Assembly: GCA_023426865.1 (NCBI GenBank)
Contig: JAEZBT010000042.1
Coordinates: forward strand, 1 to 6,735
Direction of reading: 5' to 3'
Origin: Actinomycetes bacterium
Lineage (GTDB): Bacteria > Actinomycetota > Actinomycetes > Actinomycetales > Cellulomonadaceae
DNA length: 6,735 bases
Shown here: piece by piece, positions 1-5,151 of the stretch
How the letters are laid out: each line of letters starts with the position of its first letter
Numbering within the stretch: the first letter of the stretch is position 1
Translations under genes and position numbers: made by a program
Notes under the pieces: model-generated
Told to the model about the DNA's origin: nothing
Seen by the model: only the letters and a program-made list of their open reading frames with translations
The model's database searches: none

Positions 1-288
1 GTGCTCGCGCGCGACCGCGCAGGCCACCGGCGTCGCCCAGCGCGGGGCGTCGCCCAGCCGCGCCGACCAGAGCACGTGGTCCCAGTGGGGATGCGTGGAG
101 AAGCCCGCGGCGACGCGCCAGCCCCGCGCGGCGACGGCCTCGGCCAGGTCCGTCAGGTCGGCGACGCTCACGCCCGGGTCGACGACGAGGCACGACCCGT
201 CCGAGCCGGCGACGAGTGTGCTGGTCGTGGCCCAGATCTCCGCCGTGGCGACCGCTACGCCTGGCGCCACGTCCGCGAGCAGCCTCAC
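1..288 (-). CDS. MBL-fold metallo-hydrolase, N-terminal 96 residues (3' end beyond window)
   Basis: Reading from a GTG start at 288 to the window edge gives 96 uninterrupted codons. Residues about 18-40 (TSTLVAG, then CLVVDPG) have the beta-strand and 'DPG' pattern seen at the start of metallo-beta-lactamase-fold enzymes. Residues 66-71, HPHWDH, match the HxHxDH metal motif, giving ligands His66, His68, Asp70 and His71. Such proteins are usually dinuclear-metal hydrolases of about 200-300 residues, so more than half is missing and the substrate cannot be inferred. No signal peptide is visible, so it is probably cytoplasmic. The GTG overlaps the TGA of the upstream small gene (GTGA, 285-288), which suggests translational coupling at the end of the map-ppgK run. 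Fold assignment is fairly sure; the exact role is unknown. Confidence 0.78.
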   Translation of the reverse strand, partial: MRLLADVAPGVAVATAEIWATTSTLVAGSDGSCLVVDPGVSVADLTDLAEAVAARGWRVAAGFSTHPHWDHVLWSARLGDAPRWATPVACAVAREH

Positions 289-494
289 TGCTCGCCGCCC
301 GAGGTCGTCGGCCGGCGCAGGACGGCGGTGCCGGCGTCGAGGTCGATCTCCCAGGGCGGGTCGCCGTCCTCACGCTGCACGATGTCCAGCCGCTGACGCT
401 CCTTCTCCTCGACGAGGTGCTCGATGCCGGGCTGGAAGATCGCAAAGAGGTCGCCGAACGGGACGCCGCCCGCCCCCTCCGGCCCCCGCGTCAT
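285..494 (-). CDS. small conserved actinobacterial protein (DUF6191-like), 69 residues
   Basis: A complete 69-codon gene, ATG at 494 to TGA at 285-287. The core at residues 14-40 (FGDLFAIFQPGIEHL, then a charged EEKERQR helix) is followed by a GDPP turn and 'IDLDAGTAVLR' (residues 50-60), which reads as a short beta-hairpin. From memory this resembles a family of small uncharacterised actinobacterial proteins (DUF6191: 'NPG..HL.EE', then a 'DLDSG' segment); I cannot confirm the family here. There is no transmembrane helix or signal peptide. It starts 15 bases after the ppgK stop, with only a weak GGG-type ribosome site, and its stop overlaps the next gene's GTG, so it lies within a co-transcribed run. 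The position between two enzymes and the conserved-looking core argue for a real gene. Function unknown. Confidence 0.72.
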   Translation of the reverse strand: MTRGPEGAGGVPFGDLFAIFQPGIEHLVEEKERQRLDIVQREDGDPPWEIDLDAGTAVLRRPTTSGGEQ

Positions 495-509
495 CGTCGG
501 TCCCGGCCC

Positions 510-1262
510 TCAGCCCAGCGCCGCGGGTGTCGCCGCCAGGGCCGCCGCGCCCACGATGCCCGCCGCGTTGCGCAGCGCCGCCGGCACGATCGGGGTGCGC
601 AGGTCCAGGAGCGGGAGGAACTGCTCGTGCCGCTTGCTGACCCCCCCGCCGACCACGATGAGGTCCGGCCAGAGCAGGTCCTCCACCGCGCGGAAGTAGC
701 GCTGCAGGCGCTGCGCCCAGTCGGGGTAGCTCAGGGCCTCGCGCTCGCGGGCCGCGTCCGACGCGCGGGTCTCGGCGTCTGCGCCGTCCACCTCCAGGTG
801 GCCGAGCTCGGTGTTGGGCACGAGCGTCCCGTCCACCACAAGGCACGAGCCGATGCCCGTGCCCAGCGTCACGACGAGCACCGTCCCGGACACCCCCTTG
901 GCGGCGCCGAAGAGCGTCTCGGCGTAGCCGGCGGCGTCGGCGTCGTTCACGGCGACGACCTTGCGGTCCGTGGTCTCGCGGATGACCGCCGGGACGTCGG
1001 TGCCGATCCACGAGTCGTCCACGTTCGCGGCGGTCCGGGCCACCCCGTGCTGGATCACCGCGGGGAAGGTCAGCCCGATCGGGGTGTCCATCGGCAGGTC
1101 GAACGAGCCCAGGAGCTCGGCGACCGTCACGGCGACGGCCTCGGGTGTGGCGGGCTGCGGCGTCGGGATCCGCAGGCGGTCGGCCGTGAACTCGCCGTCG
1201 TGCAGGTCGACGGGAGCCCCCTTGATGCCGCTGCCCCCGATGTCGATGCCGAACGCATGCAT
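510..1262 (-). CDS. ppgK: polyphosphate glucokinase (polyphosphate--glucose phosphotransferase)
   Basis: A 250-residue ROK-family sugar kinase that phosphorylates glucose to glucose-6-phosphate using inorganic polyphosphate, often also ATP (EC 2.7.1.63), in the cytoplasm. The phosphate-1 motif DIGGSGIK is at residues 7-14. TPQPATP (34-40), which I recall as typical of PpgK, and RTAANVDDSWIGT (76-88) follow. The catalytic Asp is Asp107 in NDAD, the second phosphate loop LGTGIGS is at 133-139, ELGHLEV at 152-158 and VVGGGVSKR at 203-211. The C-terminal TPIVPAALRNAAGIVGAA is also PpgK-like, and the length is normal. The start is ambiguous. ATG 1262 begins directly at the fold (MHAFGIDIGG) with GGCAGGG 7 bases upstream. 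An in-frame ATG at 1289 would add nine residues and overlap the map stop as ATGA, but lacks a ribosome site. Gene identity is very secure. Confidence 0.95.
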   Translation of the reverse strand: MHAFGIDIGGSGIKGAPVDLHDGEFTADRLRIPTPQPATPEAVAVTVAELLGSFDLPMDTPIGLTFPAVIQHGVARTAANVDDSWIGTDVPAVIRETTDRKVVAVNDADAAGYAETLFGAAKGVSGTVLVVTLGTGIGSCLVVDGTLVPNTELGHLEVDGADAETRASDAAREREALSYPDWAQRLQRYFRAVEDLLWPDLIVVGGGVSKRHEQFLPLLDLRTPIVPAALRNAAGIVGAAALAATPAALG

Positions 1263-1285
1263 CGGGCGGCCCTGCCGGAGGGCGC

Positions 1286-2173
1286 TCATGGCAGCGTGAG
1301 GACGTCGGCGCCGGTCTCGGTGACGACCAGCGTGTGCTCGAACTGCGCGCTGCGGCTCTTGTCCCGGGTGACCACGGTCCAGCCGTCGTCCCACATCTCC
1401 CACTCGTGGCTGCCGAGGTTGAGCATCGGCTCGATCGTGAACACCATGCCCGGCTCCATCACTGTCGCGTGCTGCGGCGCGGCGTCGTAGTGGGGCACCA
1501 CGAGCCCCGAGTGGAACATCTCCCCGACGCCGTGCCCGGTGAAGTCGCGGACCACGCCGTAGCCGAACCGCGCGGCGTACCGCTCGATGACCCGCCCGAT
1601 GACGTTGAGCTCCCGGCCGGGCGCCACGACCTTGAGCGCACGGTCGAGCGACTCTCGCGTGCGCTCCACGAGCAGGCGGGACTCCTCGTCGACCTCGCCG
1701 ACGAGGAAGGTGACGCAGGAGTCGCCGTGCACCCCGTCGAGGTACGCGGTGACGTCGATCTTGACGATGTCGCCGTCGCGCAGCACCGTCGAGTCCGGGA
1801 TGCCGTGGCAGATGACCTCGTTCACCGACGTGCAGATGGATTTAGGGAACTCCACCGACGACGGGTGCGGTCGGTAGCGCAGCGCCGAGGGGTACGCGCC
1901 GTGGTCGCAGATGAACTCGTGCCCGATCCGGTCCAGCTCATCGGTCGTCACACCCGGGAGGGCGTGCCGACCGACCTCCGCGATCGCCTGCGCGGCGACC
2001 CGGCCCGCGCGGCGGATCCGCTCGACCGTCCCTGCGTCGCTGATCAGGCCGCCCACCTGGCGCTCGTGGTCCCGCCCGACGTACTCGGGGAACGGGACTC
2101 CGGCAGGCACCGACCTCAGCGGGGAGACGGTCCCGGGGCGGAGCGTGCCCGCCGGCGCGTGCATCATCGACAT
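1286..2173 (-). CDS. map: type I (1c) methionine aminopeptidase
   Basis: A 295-residue enzyme that removes the initiator Met from nascent proteins (EC 3.4.11.18). Residues 8-34 (LRPGTVSP and PEYVGRD) form the N-terminal extension known from actinobacterial type 1c enzymes such as M. tuberculosis MetAP1c. The catalytic pita-bread domain follows from about residue 46. All five metal ligands are visible: Asp140, Asp151, His214 (TGHGVG), Glu248 (TIEPM) and Glu279 (QFEH). The active-site His123 lies in ICHGIP. An unusual insertion, PHPSSVE at residues 102-108, precedes FPKS. The start at ATG 2173 (MSMM) is chosen because a TAGACT hexamer ends 7 bases upstream, which would place transcription initiation at or next to the ATG, and because no ribosome site is visible. 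It is first in a run with ppgK, the small protein and the MBL hydrolase. Identity is very secure. Confidence 0.96.
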   Translation of the reverse strand: MSMMHAPAGTLRPGTVSPLRSVPAGVPFPEYVGRDHERQVGGLISDAGTVERIRRAGRVAAQAIAEVGRHALPGVTTDELDRIGHEFICDHGAYPSALRYRPHPSSVEFPKSICTSVNEVICHGIPDSTVLRDGDIVKIDVTAYLDGVHGDSCVTFLVGEVDEESRLLVERTRESLDRALKVVAPGRELNVIGRVIERYAARFGYGVVRDFTGHGVGEMFHSGLVVPHYDAAPQHATVMEPGMVFTIEPMLNLGSHEWEMWDDGWTVVTRDKSRSAQFEHTLVVTETGADVLTLP

Positions 2174-2180
2174 GACTGGC

Positions 2181-2186
2181 AGTCTA
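2181..2186 (-). promoter_or_regulatory. candidate -10 box of map, leaderless geometry
   Basis: On the minus strand the hexamer TAGACT (TANNNT type) is followed by seven bases, GCCAGTC, and then the map ATG. A transcript starting 6-8 bases after the box would begin at or next to the ATG, so the mRNA would be leaderless. This agrees with the absence of a Shine-Dalgarno sequence. No convincing -35 hexamer is seen 16-18 bases upstream. Inferred from sequence pattern only. Confidence 0.5.
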
Positions 2187-2210
2187 CGGAAGGAGGGTGC
2201 GGCCGAGCGC

Positions 2211-2217
2211 GGAGGGG
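2211..2217 (+). promoter_or_regulatory. ribosome binding site of the SPOR-like gene
   Basis: GGAGGGG lies four bases before the ATG at 2222, and its GGAGG core is six bases away. It is a strong Shine-Dalgarno match that fixes this start over the in-frame ATG at 2243. A second strong match, AAGGAGGG at 2190-2197, is too far from the ATG to serve this start. Confidence 0.7.
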
Positions 2218-2221
2218 ACTC

Positions 2222-2488
2222 ATGGCAGACCGGGGCGGACCGATGCGGCGCTGGTTCGGGCAGTGGCGCAGCGGCGAGGCGCAGGAGTACTGGGTGGACC
2301 TGGCCACGGGGTCCGTCGAGCAGGGGCGCGGGAGCCCGGGCGCCCAGCGGATGGGGCCCTACCCCACGCGCGAGGCGGCGCAGCACGCGTTCGACACCGC
2401 GGCGGCGCGCAACGAGGCGTGGGACGAGGAGGACCGCCGCTGGAACGACGACGACTGGCCGAAGGACGCCGGCCCCGCCGCACCCTGA
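2222..2488 (+). CDS. small SPOR-like domain protein, 88 residues
   Basis: A complete gene with a strong ribosome site. The core at residues 22-72 contains EYWVDLATGSVEQG, a 'SP...RMGPYPTREAA' segment (38-53) and a helix with ARNEAWDEEDRRW (62-74). This is the pattern of short actinobacterial proteins annotated as SPOR domain-containing, in which a 'G.Y.tr..A..A' element resembles the SPOR repeat of sporulation and division proteins. The N-terminus is basic (RRWFGQWR) and the C-terminus is acidic and Trp-containing (WNDDDWPKD). There is no membrane anchor or signal peptide, unlike classical peptidoglycan-binding SPOR proteins, so a cytoplasmic location is likely and the function is unknown. 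It is divergent from map across 48 bases and convergent with panB. The map antisense reading frame runs into this gene in the same frame but is not part of it. Confidence 0.85.
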   Translation: MADRGGPMRRWFGQWRSGEAQEYWVDLATGSVEQGRGSPGAQRMGPYPTREAAQHAFDTAAARNEAWDEEDRRWNDDDWPKDAGPAAP

Positions 2489-2516
2489 CGCGCCGGACCG
2501 ACGTCAGTCCGGCGCG
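2489..2516. terminator. bidirectional hairpin terminator between convergent genes
   Basis: A perfect 10-bp inverted repeat: left arm CGCGCCGGAC at 2489-2498, an eight-base loop at 2499-2506, and right arm GTCCGGCGCG at 2507-2516. It begins on the base after the plus-strand stop codon and ends two bases before the panB stop on the other strand. The stem is the same on both strands, so it can terminate both transcripts. There is no clear T-tract, which is common for terminators in GC-rich actinobacteria. Confidence 0.82.
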
Positions 2517-2518
2517 GC

Positions 2519-3367
2519 CTACTCCAGGAAGCTGTGCGCGTCGTCGGGGAAGGTCCCACCCCGCACCTCGGCGTTGTAGGCCGTGACCGCGCGGGCCATC
2601 TCCTCGCGCACGTTGCCGAACTGCCGGGCGAACCGCGGGGTCCACGTGGACAGGCCGGCCATGTCGGCCCAGACCAGCACCTGGCCGTCGCACTGCGCGC
2701 CGGCGCCGATGCCGATCGTCGGGATGGTCAGGATCTCGGTGATCCGCGCGGCCAGCGGCGCGGGCACCATCTCCAGCACGACGGCGAACGCCCCCGCCTC
2801 CTGCAGCGCGAGCGCGTCCTCCGACAGCCGCTCGGCGGCGTCGTTCCCGCGGCCCTGGACCCGCTTGCCGCCGAAGACGTTCTCCGACTGCGGCGTGAAG
2901 CCGAGATGACCCATCACGGGGATGCCCGACGACGTGAGGAGCCGCACGTGGTCGGCGACGCGTCGGCCGCCCTCGAACTTCACCGCGTGCGCGCCCGCCT
3001 CCTTCATCAGCCGGACGGCGGACGCGAAGGCGTGGGCGGGGGAGTCCTCGTAGCTGCCGAAGGGCAGGTCGGCGACGACGAGCGCGCGCCGGGTCGCCCC
3101 TGCCACGGCGCGCGCGTGGTGGACCATCTCGTCGAGCGTCACGGGCAGGGTGTTCGCGTACCCGTAGAAGTTGTCGCCGAGGGAGTCGCCGACGAGCAGC
3201 ACGTCGGTGCCGGCCTCGTCGAAGATCCGCGCGGTGGGCGCGTCGTAGGCCGTGAGCATGGTGATCTTCTCGCCGCGCTCCTTGGCCTCGCGCAGGTGGT
3301 GCACGCGCACGCGGCGCGGCTTGGGCGCCTGCTCGGGGGTCGCCTGCGGCCCCTGCTGATCGGTCAT
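2519..3367 (-). CDS. panB: 3-methyl-2-oxobutanoate hydroxymethyltransferase (ketopantoate hydroxymethyltransferase)
   Basis: A 282-residue cytoplasmic enzyme that transfers a hydroxymethyl group from 5,10-methylenetetrahydrofolate to 2-oxoisovalerate, giving ketopantoate, the first committed step to pantothenate and CoA (EC 2.1.2.11). Visible landmarks are the N-terminal ITMLTAYDAPTARI (35-48), the GDSLG loop with metal ligand Asp61, Asp100 in VVADLPFGSYE, Lys130 and Glu132 in VKFEGG, GHLGFTPQ (153-160), the probable catalytic Glu199 in VLEMVP, and IGIGAG (218-223). Length is normal for the TIM-barrel family; the first 18 residues are a variable polar tail. The ATG at 3367 overlaps the nadE TGA (ATGA), with a GGGAG ribosome site about 8 bases upstream, so translation is probably coupled to nadE. 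A strong hairpin follows the stop. Identity is very secure. Confidence 0.97.
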   Translation of the reverse strand: MTDQQGPQATPEQAPKPRRVRVHHLREAKERGEKITMLTAYDAPTARIFDEAGTDVLLVGDSLGDNFYGYANTLPVTLDEMVHHARAVAGATRRALVVADLPFGSYEDSPAHAFASAVRLMKEAGAHAVKFEGGRRVADHVRLLTSSGIPVMGHLGFTPQSENVFGGKRVQGRGNDAAERLSEDALALQEAGAFAVVLEMVPAPLAARITEILTIPTIGIGAGAQCDGQVLVWADMAGLSTWTPRFARQFGNVREEMARAVTAYNAEVRGGTFPDDAHSFLE

Positions 3368-5031
3368 CGGGGGTCTCCCTTCGGTTCACGCCAGCGGTTG
3401 GTGACGGGCAGACGGCGATCGCGCCCGAACGCGAGAGCGGTCACCTTGGGGCCCGGCGGGTACTGGCGGCGCTTCCACTCCGCGCGGTCCACCAGCGCGA
3501 GGACCCGGTCGACGACGGCCGGGTCGAAGCCGCGGGCGAGCAGCTCGTCGCGGCCCTCCGCGTGCTCGACGTACGCGTCGAGCACCTCGTCGAGCAGGTG
3601 GTACGGCGGCAGCGAGTCGGTGTCCATCTGACCGGGCGCCAGCTCGGCCGACGGCGGCTTGGTGATCGAGCTCTCCGGGATCGGGGGGATCTCGCCGGCG
3701 TCCAGCGCCGCCTGGTTGCGCCGGCGCGCCAGCGCCCAGACCCGTGACTTGTCGACGTCCTTGAGCGGCGCGAAGCCGCCGACCGCATCCCCGTAGATCG
3801 TCGAGTAGCCCACCGCCAGCTCGGACTTGTTGCCCGTGGCCAGCACCAGGTGCCCCTCGACGTTCGACAGGCCCATGAGGAGGACGCCCCGGATCCGCGC
3901 CTGGAGGTTCTCGCCGGCGATGCCGGGCAGGTCCAGCTCCGCGTGGAACGCCTCCGCGAGCGGTTCGATCGGCTGCACGCGGTAGTCGGCGCCGATGCGG
4001 CGGGCGAGGTCCTCGGCGTCGTCCTTGGAGTGCTGCGAGGAGTGCCGTGACGGCATCGAGACGCCGACGACGTTCTCCCCGCCCACCGCGTCCGCGGCCA
4101 TGACGGCCACGAGCGCCGAGTCGATGCCGCCCGACAGACCGAGCGCGACCGACCGGAACCCGTTCTTGCGGACGTACCCGGCCAGCCCCGTGACGACGGC
4201 GGCGTACACCTCGGCGTCGGCGTCCATGGGCGGGGCGACGCGGCCGGGGCCCGGTGCGGCGCCGTCGTCGGGCAGGTCCCACACGAGCAGGTGCTCGACG
4301 AACTGCGGGGCGCGCGCGAGCACCGTCCCGTCGACGCCGACCACGAACGAGCCGCCGTCGAACACGAGGTCGTCCTGGCCGCCCACGAGGTTCACGTACG
4401 CGACGGGCGCACCGGCCTCCGCCGCGCGTCGGGCCGCGAGCTCGGCGCGCACCCCGACCTTGCCTTCCTCGTAGGGCGAGCCGTTGAGCACGAGCAGCAG
4501 GTCGGCGTCGCCCATCGCGGGCAGCGGGCCGCCGTCGCGCCAGATGTCCTCGCAGACCACGACGCCGGCGCGCGCGGTGCCGCCGCCGGGTCGCGGCACC
4601 TCGACGACGCACCCCGCGTCGCCCGGCACGAAGATCCGGTACTCGTCGAACACGCCGTAGTTGGGCAGGTGGTGCTTGTCGTAGCTCGCGACGACCGCGC
4701 CACCGCGCAGGACGGCGGCGCGGTTGGTCGGGCGGCCCTCCCGCCCGGGCAGGGCGCTGCGGCCGAGCGTGCCCAGCACCACGGTGAGGTCGGCGAGGCC
4801 CCGCTCGACGAGACCGGCCGAGACCTGGGCCAGCGAGGCGTCCGCGGCGCGCGCGAACGAGTCGCGCAGCGCGAGGTCCTCGATCGGGTACCCGGTGAGC
4901 ACCATCTCGGGGAACACGACCAGGCCGGCACCGGCGTCAGCGGCGCGCGCCGCCCACTCCAGCACGAGCGCGGCGTTCCCGGACACGTCCCCGACGCACG
5001 GGTCCACCTGGGCGAGTGCGATCCGGACCAT
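3364..5031 (-). CDS. nadE: glutamine-dependent NAD+ synthetase
   Basis: A 555-residue two-domain enzyme that amidates deamido-NAD with ATP and glutamine to form NAD+ (EC 6.3.5.1). Residues about 1-255 are a nitrilase-like glutaminase domain with the Glu42 (FPEMVLTGYP), Lys119 (YDKHHLPNYG) and Cys160 (VVVCEDIWRDG) triad, which releases ammonia from glutamine. Residues about 270-550 are the ATP-pyrophosphatase synthetase domain with the SGGIDS loop at 300-305, a SMPSRHSS segment at 325-332, ATGNKSELAVGYSTIYGD (398-415) and SSITKPPSAELAPGQ (454-468). Length matches the shorter bacterial glutamine-dependent class, not the roughly 680-residue mycobacterial form. The ATG at 5031 gives MVRIALAQ, the usual beginning, and sits 7 bases after a TAGTGT hexamer with no ribosome site. 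It overlaps panB by four bases. Longer upstream reading in this frame is antisense to glnA. Identity is very secure. Confidence 0.97.
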   Translation of the reverse strand: MVRIALAQVDPCVGDVSGNAALVLEWAARAADAGAGLVVFPEMVLTGYPIEDLALRDSFARAADASLAQVSAGLVERGLADLTVVLGTLGRSALPGREGRPTNRAAVLRGGAVVASYDKHHLPNYGVFDEYRIFVPGDAGCVVEVPRPGGGTARAGVVVCEDIWRDGGPLPAMGDADLLLVLNGSPYEEGKVGVRAELAARRAAEAGAPVAYVNLVGGQDDLVFDGGSFVVGVDGTVLARAPQFVEHLLVWDLPDDGAAPGPGRVAPPMDADAEVYAAVVTGLAGYVRKNGFRSVALGLSGGIDSALVAVMAADAVGGENVVGVSMPSRHSSQHSKDDAEDLARRIGADYRVQPIEPLAEAFHAELDLPGIAGENLQARIRGVLLMGLSNVEGHLVLATGNKSELAVGYSTIYGDAVGGFAPLKDVDKSRVWALARRRNQAALDAGEIPPIPESSITKPPSAELAPGQMDTDSLPPYHLLDEVLDAYVEHAEGRDELLARGFDPAVVDRVLALVDRAEWKRRQYPPGPKVTALAFGRDRRLPVTNRWREPKGDPR

Positions 5032-5038
5032 GGCCGCA

Positions 5039-5044
5039 ACACTA
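5039..5044 (-). promoter_or_regulatory. candidate -10 box of nadE, leaderless geometry
   Basis: On the minus strand TAGTGT is followed by TGCGGCC (seven bases) and then the nadE ATG. The hexamer type and spacing are the same as at map. No Shine-Dalgarno sequence precedes the ATG, so a leaderless nadE-panB mRNA is likely. No clear -35 box is visible in the GC-rich stretch upstream. Inference from pattern. Confidence 0.48.
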
Positions 5045-5070
5045 GCGACGCCCGCGGCGCAGGCCTCCGG

Positions 5071-5086
5071 GGCCCGCCGCCGGGCC
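5071..5086. repeat. short GC hairpin in the nadE-glnA divergent intergenic region
   Basis: GGCCCG at 5071-5076 and CGGGCC at 5081-5086 form a perfect 6-bp stem around a four-base loop (CCGC). It lies about midway between the divergent starts of nadE and glnA. It could insulate the two promoters or be chance in GC-rich DNA. Confidence 0.35.
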
Positions 5087-5114
5087 GCTTCCGGGAGCGT
5101 CGACGTCGCGGCGA

Positions 5115-5147
5115 CACATCCCGGCAACACGGGTGTAGCAGGATGTG
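5115..5147. promoter_or_regulatory. inverted repeat over the presumed glnA promoter
   Basis: CACATCC at 5115-5121 and GGATGTG at 5141-5147 are perfect 7-bp inverted copies separated by 19 bases. Nested inside is CCCG (5120-5123) with CGGG (5130-5133). The right arm ends four bases before the glnA ATG and covers the likely ribosome-site region and a weak -10-like TAGCAG (5136-5141). It could be an operator or an mRNA hairpin near the start. It does not read as an obvious GlnR box to me. Low certainty. Confidence 0.3.
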
Positions 5148-5151
5148 CGCC

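Noticed and set aside
1334..2221. Long plus-strand open frame running antisense across map and into the SPOR-like gene
   Set aside because: It is the antisense of a confidently identified gene and has no recognisable protein pattern before the SPOR start. A strong ribosome site marks the true start at 2222.
2174..2386. N-terminal extension of methionine aminopeptidase up to 2386
   Set aside because: It would run antisense through the SPOR-like gene, has no family similarity, and would place the -10 hexamer inside the coding region.
2534..3631. Large plus-strand open frames antisense to panB, nadE and ppgK
   Set aside because: They have Arg/His/Val-rich shadow composition, no motif and no ribosome site. 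They mirror well-identified genes.
4291..5151. N-terminal extension of the glutamine synthetase frame to 4291
   Set aside because: The extra residues are antisense to nadE with a low-complexity Arg/Ala/Gly composition. The family start MDRQEEF lies at 5152.
5032..5151. Riboswitch or small RNA in the nadE-glnA intergenic region
   Set aside because: Only 120 bases are available, and both genes seem to start transcription close to their ATG. I see no conserved riboswitch core, only short hairpins.
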